Shown piece by piece: positions 34,735-43,371 of a stretch of DNA of 64,000 nucleotides (its first letter is position 1; every line of letters begins with the position of its first letter). Where the stretch lies: assembly GCF_003732425.1 (NCBI RefSeq), contig NZ_MOBX01000014.1, forward strand, positions 920,816 to 984,815, in the 5' to 3' direction. Below the pieces are notes generated by a model. It was not told where the DNA came from. It searched no databases and saw only the letters and a program-made list of their open reading frames with translations. The DNA comes from Pseudomonas fluorescens (GTDB lineage: Bacteria; Pseudomonadota; Gammaproteobacteria; Pseudomonadales; Pseudomonadaceae). Position numbers and translations under genes: made by a program.

Positions 34735-35082
34735 GTGACTGACACACATATTGATCGCGAGGCGCTGAGCGTACTGCGCGAAGTCATGGAGGAGGGTTAT
34801 CCGGAGCTTCTGGATACCTTTCTGGCGGATTCCAAAAGTCGCTTGGACGAGTTGCAAAAGACCTCGGATGCCAAGGCATTGTCGGAAGTTGCCCACAGCT
34901 TCAAGGGCAGTGCCAGCAACATGGGGGCTGTCCGGTTGGCGGAACTCTGCCAGGAGCTGGAATCGGAAGCCAAAAATAAAAGCCCCTCGGACATTGCCAG
35001 GCTGGTTGCAGATATCACTGTCGAGTTCGACGATGTCCGCCCGGTTTACGAAGATGAGCGGCAGCACGCACTGACTCACTGA
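34735..35082 (+). CDS. hptB: histidine phosphotransfer protein HptB
   Basis: 115-residue Hpt protein with the phosphorylatable His54 in AHSFKGSASNMGA. It would pass phosphate from hybrid sensor kinases to the HsbR receiver. The start is GTG at 34735, chosen because AAGGAG at 34722-34727 is well spaced. HptB of P. aeruginosa is 116 residues and lies beside hsbR and hsbA in the flg region; here the trio lies between fliJ and fliK. Confidence 0.85.
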   Translation: MTDTHIDREALSVLREVMEEGYPELLDTFLADSKSRLDELQKTSDAKALSEVAHSFKGSASNMGAVRLAELCQELESEAKNKSPSDIARLVADITVEFDDVRPVYEDERQHALTH

Positions 35083-35121
35083 CCCCTCCGTCCGGCGCTT
35101 TTCACAGGCGTCGGACAAAAC

Positions 35122-35137
35122 TGGCCCGGCACTTGCA
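35122..35137 (+). promoter_or_regulatory. sigma-54 promoter of fliK
   Basis: TGGCCC-N5-TTGCA with exact GG-N10-GC spacing, 49 bases before fliK. Confidence 0.78.
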
Positions 35138-35186
35138 GTTATCTTCGCAACTGTACCTACGATCCCAGTGCAGCGGAGACCGTTTC

Positions 35187-36557
35187 ATGCCTGCGACCCC
35201 CAACATCCTTCTTCAGAATGCCGCTCAGGCCAAGGCGCAAGCCGCCTCGGCCAAAACGTCGGCTATGGCCGTAGACACTGGGGATAAAGCCTCTAGCTTC
35301 GCTAAGGTGTTCGCCGATCAGGGGTCGAACAAGCCCGTCGTCAGCGCTGACAATTCGCCCAAGTCGTCGCGTGACAAGGTCGCTGACAACAGCGGCAAAA
35401 AAGACATTGGCAAAGATCCGTCTGCCGCTGCACAGCCGGCGGTTGCCGATAGCGGCAACGACTTGCCTGCGGATAAAGCCGCGGCGACCGATGACGCCAG
35501 CGCCAGCAGCGACGACAACACTGACACCGCCCAAAATCCAGTCGTCGACGCGGCGCCGGTTGATCCGACGCTCGATCCGGCATTGGCAACCGCTGTGCAG
35601 CCGGTAGTCACAGCGCCAGTTGTGCAGACTCCGGCGGTCGTCGCGACTGCCCAGCCGGAAAGCGAAACCCCTGCGCTTGCCGCGCTGCCGGGTACGGTCA
35701 AAGATCCGGCACCGGCCACCGACAGCGATTTCGACCCTTCGGCCGATCCGCTCGATTCGATGCCGGCCGTGCGCATGGCGATGGAGCAGGGCGGGCACAT
35801 TTCCGCTGCCAGTCAGGCGCAACCGAAAGCGTCGCCGGCTCAGGCGCAGGCCGACGGTGAATTGACTGCGGCGCAAAACTTCGCCGCAGGCATGGCCAGC
35901 ATGCTCGACGTGCAAGCCGACAAGGACAGCACCAGCCAGGGTGGCGAGAAAGCGTTCAGCGGCTTGATCGACGACGGCCTCAAAGATCTCAAGAGCGCGA
36001 CCAGCGATACCCGCGTCGATGACTTCGCCAACCGTCTGGCGGCGCTGACGCAAGCGGCCACGCCGAAGACTGCGAACGCGGTACCGGTGAATCAGCCAAT
36101 CGCCATGCATCAGAGCGGCTGGACCGAAGAAGTGGTCAACCGCGTCATGTATCTGTCGAGCGCCAATTTGAAGGCGGCGGACATTCAGTTGCAGCCGGCG
36201 GAACTGGGACGTCTGGACATTCGCGTCAACATGGTTCCGGATCAACAGACGCAAGTGACCTTCATGAGTGCGCATCCAAGTGTGCGTGAAGCGCTGGACG
36301 GGCAGATGCATCGCCTGCGCGAAATGTTCAACCAGCAGGGCATGGGCCAGGTCGACGTCAATGTCTCTGACCAGAGCCGTGGCTGGCAGGGGCAGCAAGG
36401 TCAGGAACAGGCGCAGCAGGGCCAGAGCGGTCGCACCAGCGCGGCCGGTGGTCGCCTCGATTCGGCGGATGAAGAATTGGCGCCGGCCGCCATTGCTGAA
36501 GCCGCCGCTCAAACCACCAGCGTGATTGGCAGCAGCGCGGTCGACTATTACGCCTGA
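35187..36557 (+). CDS. fliK: flagellar hook-length control protein FliK
   Basis: Molecular ruler that stops hook export. About 456 residues. The N-terminal two-thirds is Ala/Pro/Asp-rich and low in complexity. The conserved C-terminal domain lies at about 310-400 (VMYLSSANLKAADIQLQPAELGRLDIRVNM, VREALDGQMHRLREMFNQQG). A Gln/Gly-rich tail follows (about 405-425). The frame is open further upstream, but the ATG at 35187 starts after the sigma-54 promoter. Confidence 0.93.
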   Translation: MPATPNILLQNAAQAKAQAASAKTSAMAVDTGDKASSFAKVFADQGSNKPVVSADNSPKSSRDKVADNSGKKDIGKDPSAAAQPAVADSGNDLPADKAAATDDASASSDDNTDTAQNPVVDAAPVDPTLDPALATAVQPVVTAPVVQTPAVVATAQPESETPALAALPGTVKDPAPATDSDFDPSADPLDSMPAVRMAMEQGGHISAASQAQPKASPAQAQADGELTAAQNFAAGMASMLDVQADKDSTSQGGEKAFSGLIDDGLKDLKSATSDTRVDDFANRLAALTQAATPKTANAVPVNQPIAMHQSGWTEEVVNRVMYLSSANLKAADIQLQPAELGRLDIRVNMVPDQQTQVTFMSAHPSVREALDGQMHRLREMFNQQGMGQVDVNVSDQSRGWQGQQGQEQAQQGQSGRTSAAGGRLDSADEELAPAAIAEAAAQTTSVIGSSAVDYYA

Positions 36558-36576
36558 ACAAACGCTGATCCACCCA

Positions 36577-36667
36577 CTGTGGGAGCGAGCCTGCTCGCGA
36601 AAGCGAAATAACAGTCAACATCAATGTTGAATGTTAAACCGTATTCGCGAGCAGGCTCGCTCCCACA
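36577..36667. repeat. REP doublet between fliK and fliL
   Basis: Same REP sequence as after fliJ, again as an inverted pair (36577-36601 and 36644-36667) about 42 bases apart, in the same head-to-head order. Confidence 0.9.
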
Positions 36668-36708
36668 TTGCTTTTGTGGTGCCCTCCAGATCAATCCTCC
36701 GACACTTC

Positions 36709-36724
36709 TGGCATAACACTTGCT
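36709..36724 (+). promoter_or_regulatory. sigma-54 promoter of the fliL operon
   Basis: TGGCAT-N5-TTGCT with exact GG-N10-GC spacing, 50 bases before fliL and 40 bases after a REP doublet. Confidence 0.83.
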
Positions 36725-36774
36725 CTTGCCTTGCCGTGCGACTGTGAAAACCCGATTAGTGACGGATTATTGGC

Positions 36775-37278
36775 ATGGCGAAGAGCGAAACAGCAGCAGT
36801 GAAAGACCCCGCAACCAAAGGCAAACTCAAGCTGATCATTGTGATCGTGCTGGCGTTGCTGCTGGCCATTGGCGTGTCCGTGGGGGCGACCTGGTTCTTC
36901 ATGCACAGCGCTCAGAGCAAACCTGCCGAGGCCGCTGATGCAGCGCCTGTGGGCAAGCAACCAGCGATTTTCGAGCCGATGGCGCCGGCCTTTGTCGCCA
37001 ACTACAACCAGAACGGCCGTCAGCGCTACATGCAGGTGAGCATCACCATGCTGGCGCGTAATCAGGCCGATCTGGAAGCGCTCAAAGTGCACATGCCGGT
37101 GATCCGCAACAACCTGGTGATGCTCTTTTCCGGTCAGGATTTCGCCACGCTGGCGACCCCGGTCGGCCAGGAGATGTTGCGCCAGAAGGCCACAGCGAGC
37201 GTCCAGGAAGTGGCGCAGAAAGAGCTGGGCAAAGTGGTGATCGAACAGTTGCTTTTCACTAATTTCGTACTGCAGTAG
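36775..37278 (+). CDS. fliL: flagellar basal body-associated protein FliL
   Basis: Inner-membrane protein that surrounds and supports stators. 167 residues: a cytoplasmic N-terminus, one membrane segment (about 22-43; LIIVIVLALLLAIGVSVGATWFF) and a periplasmic stomatin-like domain (YMQVSITMLARNQADLEALKVHMPVIRN). First gene of the fliLMNOPQR-flhB operon. Confidence 0.95.
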   Translation: MAKSETAAVKDPATKGKLKLIIVIVLALLLAIGVSVGATWFFMHSAQSKPAEAADAAPVGKQPAIFEPMAPAFVANYNQNGRQRYMQVSITMLARNQADLEALKVHMPVIRNNLVMLFSGQDFATLATPVGQEMLRQKATASVQEVAQKELGKVVIEQLLFTNFVLQ

Positions 37279-37287
37279 GAACACGAC

Positions 37288-38256
37288 ATGGCCGTGCAGG
37301 ATCTGCTGTCCCAGGATGAAATCGACGCGCTGTTGCATGGCGTCGACGATGGTCTGGTACAGACCGATAACGCTGCCGAACCCGGCAGTGTCAAAAGCTA
37401 CGACCTGACCAGTCAGGATCGCATCGTCCGTGGACGCATGCCGACTCTGGAAATGATCAACGAGCGTTTTGCCCGTTACACCCGCATCAGCATGTTCAAC
37501 ATGCTGCGCCGCTCGGCGGACGTTGCCGTCGGTGGTGTGCAGGTGATGAAGTTCGGCGAATACGTGCACTCGCTGTACGTCCCGACCAGCCTCAACCTGG
37601 TCAAGATCAAACCGTTGCGCGGCACCGCGCTGTTCATCCTCGACGCCAAACTGGTGTTCAAACTGGTGGACAACTTCTTTGGCGGCGATGGCCGTCACGC
37701 CAAGATCGAAGGGCGTGAATTCACCCCGACCGAACTGCGTGTGGTGCGCATGGTGCTGGAACAGGCCTTCGTCGATCTGAAAGAAGCCTGGCAGGCAATC
37801 ATGGAAGTCAATTTCGAGTACATCAACTCGGAAGTGAACCCGGCCATGGCCAACATCGTCGGCCCGAGCGAAGCGATTGTCGTGTCGACATTCCACATCG
37901 AACTCGATGGCGGTGGCGGCGATCTGCACGTGACCATGCCGTACTCGATGATTGAGCCGGTGCGCGAAATGCTCGACGCCGGTTTCCAGTCCGACCTCGA
38001 CGATCAGGACGAGCGCTGGGTCAACGCGCTGCGTCAGGATGTGCTCGATGTCGACGTGCCGATCGGTGCCACCGTGGCGCGCCGCCAGTTGAAACTGCGC
38101 GACATCCTGCACATGCAGCCGGGTGACGTGATCCCGGTCGAAATGCCGGAAGACATGATCATGCGCGCCAACGGCGTGCCGGCCTTCAAGGTCAAGATGG
38201 GCTCGCACAAAGGCAACCTCGCGTTGCAAGTGATCGAGCCGATCGAGCGTCGCTGA
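37288..38256 (+). CDS. fliM: flagellar motor switch protein FliM
   Basis: C-ring protein that binds phospho-CheY. 322 residues. The N-terminal CheY-binding peptide is LLSQDEIDALLHGV. It is followed by the CheC-like middle domain and the SpoA C-terminal domain (RQLKLRDILHMQPGDVIPVEM). Confidence 0.97.
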   Translation: MAVQDLLSQDEIDALLHGVDDGLVQTDNAAEPGSVKSYDLTSQDRIVRGRMPTLEMINERFARYTRISMFNMLRRSADVAVGGVQVMKFGEYVHSLYVPTSLNLVKIKPLRGTALFILDAKLVFKLVDNFFGGDGRHAKIEGREFTPTELRVVRMVLEQAFVDLKEAWQAIMEVNFEYINSEVNPAMANIVGPSEAIVVSTFHIELDGGGGDLHVTMPYSMIEPVREMLDAGFQSDLDDQDERWVNALRQDVLDVDVPIGATVARRQLKLRDILHMQPGDVIPVEMPEDMIMRANGVPAFKVKMGSHKGNLALQVIEPIERR

Positions 38257-38309
38257 AGCGGCGCTCTCACCCCCACACATTTAGCTGAATTGTTGCCCGC
38301 CGAGGACAA

Positions 38310-38771
38310 ATGATGAACGACGATATGAACGCCCAGGACGACCAGGCACTGGCTGACGAATGGGCTGCGGCTCTGGAAGAGACCGGTGATGGTAGCCAGG
38401 CTGACATCGATGCGCTGCTGGCCGCCGATGCCGGGGCGGCAAGCTCCAACCGTCTGCCGATGGAAGAATTCGGCAGCGTGCCGAAGAACAACGATCCAGT
38501 GACGCTGGACGGCCCGAACCTCGACGTGATCCTCGACATCCCGGTGTCGATCTCGATGGAAGTGGGCAGCACCGACATCAACATCCGCAACCTGCTGCAA
38601 CTCAACCAGGGTTCGGTGATCGAGCTCGATCGTCTGGCCGGCGAGCCGCTGGACGTGTTGGTCAACGGCACGCTGATCGCGCACGGTGAAGTGGTGGTGG
38701 TCAACGAGAAGTTCGGCATCCGCCTGACCGACGTGATCAGCCCAAGCGAACGCATCAAGAAGCTGCGCTGA
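38310..38771 (+). CDS. fliN: flagellar motor switch protein FliN
   Basis: C-ring base protein with a SpoA domain. 153 residues. The acidic N-terminal extension (about 1-60) is longer than in E. coli, as is usual in Pseudomonas. The domain includes LDVILDIPVSISMEVGSTDINIRNLLQLNQGSV and GEVVVVNEKFGIRLTDVIS. Two adjacent ATGs (38310 and 38313) are possible; GAGGA at 38302-38306 favours the second slightly. Confidence 0.96.
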   Translation: MMNDDMNAQDDQALADEWAAALEETGDGSQADIDALLAADAGAASSNRLPMEEFGSVPKNNDPVTLDGPNLDVILDIPVSISMEVGSTDINIRNLLQLNQGSVIELDRLAGEPLDVLVNGTLIAHGEVVVVNEKFGIRLTDVISPSERIKKLR

Positions 38772-39224
38772 GTGAAACGGTTTCTCTGGGCTTTGCTGGC
38801 ATTGCCATTGAGCGTGCTGGCCGCCGAGCCGTCGACGGCGACCACCGTGCCAGCCGCCACCGCGCCGATGGTCAATAGCGGCGTGGCCGGGCAACTGACG
38901 CAATTGGTGTTTGGCCTGTTGCTGGTGCTGGGGCTGATCTTCTTCCTCGCCTGGCTGCTGCGCCGGGTGCAGCAGGCAGGTCCGGCCGGCAAGGGCCAGG
39001 TGATTGAGCTGATCGGTTCGCGCGCGCTCGGCCCGCGTGACCGTTTGCTGCTGGTGCAGGTCGGCAATGAGCAGATTCTGCTCGGCCTCAGCCCCGGCAC
39101 CATCACCGCGCTGCACGTGCTCAAAGAGCCGGTCGAGGTGCCGAATACCAGCGAGAAAGCGACCCCGGAATTTGCCCAGCATCTGCTGAAGATTCTCGGC
39201 AAGGATCAGAAGGATACGAAGTAA
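38772..39224 (+). CDS. fliO: flagellar export apparatus protein FliO
   Basis: Assembly factor of the export gate. 150 residues: a signal-like N-terminus (FLWALLALPLSVLAA), a membrane segment at about 40-60 (LVFGLLLVLGLIFFLAWLL) and a cytoplasmic FliO domain (IELIGSRALGPRDRLLLVQVG). GTG start directly after the fliN stop. The stop shares a base with the fliP ATG. Confidence 0.92.
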   Translation: MKRFLWALLALPLSVLAAEPSTATTVPAATAPMVNSGVAGQLTQLVFGLLLVLGLIFFLAWLLRRVQQAGPAGKGQVIELIGSRALGPRDRLLLVQVGNEQILLGLSPGTITALHVLKEPVEVPNTSEKATPEFAQHLLKILGKDQKDTK

Positions 39225-39982
39225 TGGGTGCGTTACGCATCGTCTTGACGCTGGCCCTGCTGCTGGCCGCGCCGCTGGCGTTCGCCGCCGATCCGTTGTC
39301 GATCCCGGCGATCACGCTGGGCACCAACGCCGATGGCGCGCAGGAGTATTCGGTCAGTCTGCAGATCCTGCTGATCATGACCGCCCTGAGCTTCATCCCG
39401 GCGGCCGTGATTCTGATGACCAGTTTCACCCGGATCATCATCGTTTTCTCGATCCTGCGTCAGGCCCTCGGCCTCCAACAGACGCCGTCGAACCAGATCC
39501 TCACCGGCATGGCGCTGTTCCTCACCATGTTCATCATGGCGCCGGTGTTCGACCGGGTGAACAACGATGCGCTGCAACCGTATCTGGCGGAAAAACTCAC
39601 CGCCCAGCAAGCGGTGGAAAAGGCCCAGGTGCCAATCAAGGACTTCATGCTTGCGCAGACCCGCACCAGCGATCTGGAGCTGTTCATGCGCCTGTCCAAG
39701 CGCACTGACATCGCCACGCCGGATCAGGCGCCGCTGACCATTCTGGTGCCGGCGTTCGTCACCTCCGAGCTTAAAACCGCGTTCCAGATCGGCTTCATGA
39801 TCTTCATTCCGTTCCTGATCATCGACCTGGTCGTGGCCAGTGTGCTGATGGCGATGGGTATGATGATGCTCTCGCCGCTGATCATCTCGCTGCCGTTCAA
39901 AATCATGCTGTTCGTGCTGGTCGATGGCTGGGCGCTGATCATCGGCACCCTGGCCAGCAGTTTCGGAGGTGTCTCGCCATGA
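39224..39982 (+). CDS. fliP: flagellar export gate protein FliP
   Basis: Core pore subunit of the export gate. 252 residues with a cleavable signal peptide (residues about 1-21, ending AFAAD) and conserved FliP blocks (LIMTALSFIPAAVILMTSFTRIIIVFSILRQALG, IGFMIFIPFLIIDLVVASVLMAMGMMML). TAATG junction with fliO and four-base overlap with fliQ. Confidence 0.97.
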   Translation: MGALRIVLTLALLLAAPLAFAADPLSIPAITLGTNADGAQEYSVSLQILLIMTALSFIPAAVILMTSFTRIIIVFSILRQALGLQQTPSNQILTGMALFLTMFIMAPVFDRVNNDALQPYLAEKLTAQQAVEKAQVPIKDFMLAQTRTSDLELFMRLSKRTDIATPDQAPLTILVPAFVTSELKTAFQIGFMIFIPFLIIDLVVASVLMAMGMMMLSPLIISLPFKIMLFVLVDGWALIIGTLASSFGGVSP

Positions 39983-40248
39983 CGCCGGAAGTCGCGGTCG
40001 ATATCTTTCGTGAAGCGCTGTGGCTGACCACGTTAATGGTCGCGATTCTGGTGGTGCCGAGCCTGTTGGTCGGCCTGCTGGTGGCGATGTTCCAGGCCGC
40101 GACCCAGATCAACGAACAGACCCTGAGCTTCCTGCCGCGTCTGCTGGTGATGCTGGTGACCTTGATTGTGGGCGGTCCGTGGATCGTGCAAACCTTCATG
40201 GAATACATCATCCAGTTGTACAAAAACATCCCGATGGTCATCGGCTAA
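39979..40248 (+). CDS. fliQ: flagellar export gate protein FliQ
   Basis: 89-residue two-helix membrane protein of the export gate. N-terminus MTPEVAVDIFREALWLTTLM, then VGLLVAMFQAATQINEQTLSFLPRLL, both family signatures. Overlaps fliP by four bases and lies three bases before fliR. Confidence 0.96.
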   Translation: MTPEVAVDIFREALWLTTLMVAILVVPSLLVGLLVAMFQAATQINEQTLSFLPRLLVMLVTLIVGGPWIVQTFMEYIIQLYKNIPMVIG

Positions 40249-40251
40249 GCC

Positions 40252-41037
40252 ATGCAATCGCTGCTTCAGCTGACCGACACCCAGATCAGTTCCTGGGTGG
40301 CGTCGTTCATGTTGCCGCTGTTTCGCGTCGCCTCGATGCTGATGGTGATGCCGGTGTTCGGCACGACCCTGGTGTCGCGCCGGATCCGCCTGTATTTCGC
40401 CGTGGCCATCACCGTGTGCATTGCGCCGAGCCTGCCGCCGATGCCGGCGGTCAGCCCGCTGGATCTCAGCGGTTTGCTGCTGATTGCCGAGCAGATTCTG
40501 GTTGGTGCCGTGCTCGGGTTTTCCCTGCAATTGTTTTTCCAGGCGTTTGCCGTGGCCGGGCAGATCGTCGCGATCCAGATGGGCATGGGCTTCGCCTCGA
40601 TGGTCGACCCGGCCAACGGCGTGTCGGTGGCGGTGATCGGGCAGTTCTTCACCATGCTCGTGACGCTGTTGTTTCTGTCGATGAACGGCCATCTGGTGGT
40701 CTTCGAAGTCCTTACCGAAAGCTTCACCACGCTACCGGTCGGCAGCGGTCTGATGACCGCGCATTACTGGGAACTGGCCGGCAAACTCGGCTGGGTCCTC
40801 GGGGCGGCGTTGTTGCTGGTGTTGCCGGCGGTCACCGCGTTGCTGGTGGTCAACATCGCCTTTGGCGTGATGACCCGCGCCGCGCCGCAGCTGAACATTT
40901 TCTCCATCGGTTTCCCGCTGACCCTGGTGCTCGGTCTGTTCATTGTCTGGGTCGGTCTGGCGGACATTCTCAACCAGTATCAGCCGCTGGCCACCGAGGC
41001 CTTGCAACTGTTACGCGAACTGGCACGGGCGCGCTGA
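40252..41037 (+). CDS. fliR: flagellar export gate protein FliR
   Basis: 261-residue polytopic membrane protein of the export gate. Visible blocks are LPLFRVASMLMVMPVFGTTLVSRRIRLYFAVAIT and GQIVAIQMGMGFASMVDPANGVSV. It sits between fliQ and flhB with short spacers. Confidence 0.96.
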   Translation: MQSLLQLTDTQISSWVASFMLPLFRVASMLMVMPVFGTTLVSRRIRLYFAVAITVCIAPSLPPMPAVSPLDLSGLLLIAEQILVGAVLGFSLQLFFQAFAVAGQIVAIQMGMGFASMVDPANGVSVAVIGQFFTMLVTLLFLSMNGHLVVFEVLTESFTTLPVGSGLMTAHYWELAGKLGWVLGAALLLVLPAVTALLVVNIAFGVMTRAAPQLNIFSIGFPLTLVLGLFIVWVGLADILNQYQPLATEALQLLRELARAR

Positions 41038-41040
41038 GTC

Positions 41041-42180
41041 ATGGCAGAGAGCGAAAGCGGTCAGGACAAAACAGAAGACCCCACGGAGAAACGCAAAAAG
41101 GACTCCCGTGAGAAGGGTGAGATTGCCCGCTCCAAAGAGCTCAATACCCTCGCCGTAACCATGGCCGGTGCCGGTGCGCTGTTGGTGTTCGGCGGCATGC
41201 TGGCCGAAGACTTGATGGAGCTGATGCGCCTGAACTTCACGCTGTCGCGCGAAGTGATCATGGATCAGGGCTCCATGGGCGCGTTTCTGTTGCAGTCGGG
41301 GCAGATGGCGCTGTTGGCGATCCAGCCGATCATGATCACCTTGTTGCTGGCGGCGCTGATCGGGCCGATTTCCCTCGGTGGCTGGCTGTTCGCGGCCGGC
41401 TCCATGGCACCCAAGTTCAGTCGGATGAACCCGGCGGCGGGCCTGAAACGGATGTTCTCGTTCAAGGCTGTAGTCGAGCTGCTCAAGGCCTTGGCCAAGT
41501 TTCTGATCACCTTGGGCGTGGCGTTGGCGGTGTTGTCGGCGGACGTCGACGACTTTTTGCGGATCGCCCACGAGCCGCTTGAAATGGCGATCATTCACAG
41601 CGTTACGCTGGTCGGCTGGAGTACCTTGTGGCTGGCCTGCGGCCTGATCATCATCGCCGCCGTCGACGTGCCGGTGCAGCTCTGGGAAGCGCACAAGAAA
41701 CTGCTGATGACCAAGCAGGAAGTGCGCGACGAGCACAAGGATCAGGAGGGCCGCCCGGAGGTCAAACAGCGCATCCGCCAGACCCAGCGCGAGATGTCCC
41801 AGCGGCGGATGATGGCGGCGATTCCCGACGCCGACGTGGTCATCACCAACCCGACCCACTACGCCGTCGCGCTCAAGTACGACTCGGAGAAGGGCGGCGC
41901 GCCGGTGCTGCTGGCCAAGGGCAGCGACTTCCTCGCACTGAAGATTCGCGAAATCGCCGTGGCCAACAACGTCATGCTCCTCGAATCGCCGGGGCTGGCG
42001 CGTTCGATTTATTACTCCACGGAACTTGAGCAAGAAATCCCCGGCGGCCTGTATCTGGCGGTTGCGCAGGTCTTGGCCTATGTCTACCAGATCCGCCAGT
42101 ACCGCGCGGGCAAGGGCAAGCGCCCGGATCCGCTCAAGGATGATCTGCCGATTCCGCCGGATCTGCGTCGCGATTCCTGA
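41041..42180 (+). CDS. flhB: flagellar export switch protein FlhB
   Basis: Controls the export specificity switch together with FliK. 379 residues: a charged N-terminus (EDPTEKRKKDSREKGE), four membrane segments and the cytoplasmic domain with the autocleavage motif NPTH (VVITNPTHYAVALKYD). The C-terminal tail is typical for Pseudomonas. A strong terminator follows and closes the fliL operon. Confidence 0.97.
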   Translation: MAESESGQDKTEDPTEKRKKDSREKGEIARSKELNTLAVTMAGAGALLVFGGMLAEDLMELMRLNFTLSREVIMDQGSMGAFLLQSGQMALLAIQPIMITLLLAALIGPISLGGWLFAAGSMAPKFSRMNPAAGLKRMFSFKAVVELLKALAKFLITLGVALAVLSADVDDFLRIAHEPLEMAIIHSVTLVGWSTLWLACGLIIIAAVDVPVQLWEAHKKLLMTKQEVRDEHKDQEGRPEVKQRIRQTQREMSQRRMMAAIPDADVVITNPTHYAVALKYDSEKGGAPVLLAKGSDFLALKIREIAVANNVMLLESPGLARSIYYSTELEQEIPGGLYLAVAQVLAYVYQIRQYRAGKGKRPDPLKDDLPIPPDLRRDS

Positions 42181-42230
42181 TGTTACGGCGAAGCCATTTG
42201 TCTCCCACACCACAAACACGGCTGAAACGA

Positions 42231-42268
42231 AAAAACCGCCGCCCCGATTCAACGGGCGGCGGTTTTTT
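42231..42268 (+). terminator. flhB terminator
   Basis: A 14-bp stem (AAAAACCGCCGCCC, 42231-42244, pairing with 42254-42267) with a short loop and T-run. It works as a terminator in both directions. It marks the edge of the accessory island. Confidence 0.93.
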
Positions 42269-42321
42269 ATGCCTGAAGACATGTGCTCGCTGTGAGGTCG
42301 CCTTCGTCGGATCGCCGTCCG

Positions 42322-42340
42322 GAGCAAGCCCGCTCCCACA
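42322..42340. repeat. degenerate REP
   Basis: GAGCAAGCCCGCTCCCACA is a single damaged copy of the REP type found after fliJ and fliK. Confidence 0.6.
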
Positions 42341-42372
42341 AATCCTTAATCAAGGCTTGTCACAGATCCCTG

Positions 42373-42732
42373 TTACTGCGGCAACTCCAGATTATCCATC
42401 ACCCGATTCACCGCCAACTCCCCGAGCATGATCAGCTGCGCGATCCCCAACAGCGTCCTGCGCTGCGACGTGGGGATGAGATGGGCGAAGTCATGGGCGA
42501 TGGTTCTGGCTGATGCGAGGGTTTCGCTGGCATCGGCCAGCAGTTCCTCGTTTTTGAAGTCTGCGGTAACGGCGTACATCCGGCGGGTTTTGCGGGGCGG
42601 TGGGGTGGAGCCGGGTGGGCAGAGGTAGTGATCGAGGGCGCGGTCGGCGGCTTCGTGGAGTTTTTTTGAATCGAGGGATTCGTAGGGGGAGGTGGGGTCG
42701 TTTTCGGGTGGGTTGGGTGTTGGTTTGATCAT
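42373..42732 (-). CDS. DUF6124-family protein (intact copy)
   Basis: Encodes 119 residues of a small Pseudomonas-specific family of unknown function, recognised by the SLDSKKLHEAADRALDHYL N-terminal segment and the VMDNLELPQ C-terminus. Protein is soluble and mostly helical. The ATG at 42732 has AGGAG eight bases upstream; a longer frame upstream to 42780 is less likely. It is transcribed against the flagellar operons. Two decayed copies of the same gene lie at 43195 and 46167, so this is the survivor of a small multicopy family. Confidence 0.8.
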   Translation of the reverse strand: MIKPTPNPPENDPTSPYESLDSKKLHEAADRALDHYLCPPGSTPPPRKTRRMYAVTADFKNEELLADASETLASARTIAHDFAHLIPTSQRRTLLGIAQLIMLGELAVNRVMDNLELPQ

Positions 42733-43079
42733 GGTGAAGCTCCTGAGGTTATGGAGCCACTCTTCCCTGTCGCTAAACAAGTGAAGGTGGCAGCTGTACG
42801 CAGGTTAGCGAACCGGTCACAGGCACCCCGGTAGACCTAAAGGTCTCCCGCATACAGCCGCCATAACGTAATTGCGGGCGAAAAGTCCCACAACGAAGCC
42901 ACGAACGCTGATGCACTGAGATGCTCCGAGTCGCTAAACCCGATCGCTGATTCGTCAGCGACCGGACCACAATAGAACCCGACCCCAAGGTGCACAAGCC
43001 GGCGGATTCTGGCTTGGCTGTAGGCAATGGCGCAAGGATTTGTAGCCTGGAAACCGTGTCTACAGGTGTCTTTTAAACG
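42733..43079 (-). promoter_or_regulatory. long conserved leader of the DUF6124 gene
   Basis: A 347-base non-coding stretch upstream of the intact gene. The distal part (42928-43079) is repeated nearly base for base at 46312-46463, upstream of the decayed third copy. It includes a perfect 7-bp hairpin (TCGCTGA-TTCG-TCAGCGA, 42944-42961). A minus-strand frame (42773-43027) lies inside but shows no protein-like pattern. The repetition suggests a promoter, structured RNA leader or recombination block. Confidence 0.5.
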
Positions 43080-43120
43080 CCTTCGTTGAAATCAAAGAAT
43101 TGCGCCGAACCTGACGGCCC

Positions 43121-43140
43121 TTTCGCGAGCAAGCTTGCTC
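43121..43140. repeat. degenerate REP with GAGCAAGCTTGCTC core
   Basis: TTTCGCGAGCAAGCTTGCTC; the 14-base core 43127-43140 is a perfect palindrome. It resembles the second common REP family of fluorescent pseudomonads. Confidence 0.6.
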
Positions 43141-43194
43141 CGGGCAGCGATCCGACGAAGACGTCAGCCGCTGCACCGACTCATTCAAGGCATG

Positions 43195-43365
43195 TCACAG
43201 ATCCCTGCTACTGCGGCAACTCCAGATTATCCATCACCCGATTCACCGCTAACTCCCCGAGCATGATCAGTTGCGCGATCCCCGGCAGCGTCCTGCGCTG
43301 CGGGGATGAGATGGGTTGGCTGAGGCGAGCGTTTCGCTGGCATCGGCCAGCAGTTCGTTAGCTCG
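43195..43365 (-). pseudogene. DUF6124 gene remnant, copy 2
   Basis: About 170 bases nearly identical to the 3' part of the intact gene (42361-42543), starting from the same CACAGATCCCTG/TACTGCGGCAACTCC end. It has internal deletions that break the frame (for instance the loss around GGGGATGAGATGGG) and no 5' half. The remnant stops just before the 3' end of the large gene at 43372. Confidence 0.8.
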
Positions 43366-43371
43366 CCGAAT

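Noticed and set aside
42773..43027. 84-codon minus-strand frame in the DUF6124 leader
   Set aside because: The repeated copy at 46193-46411 diverges by frameshift after about 35 codons, so the DNA and not a protein is conserved.
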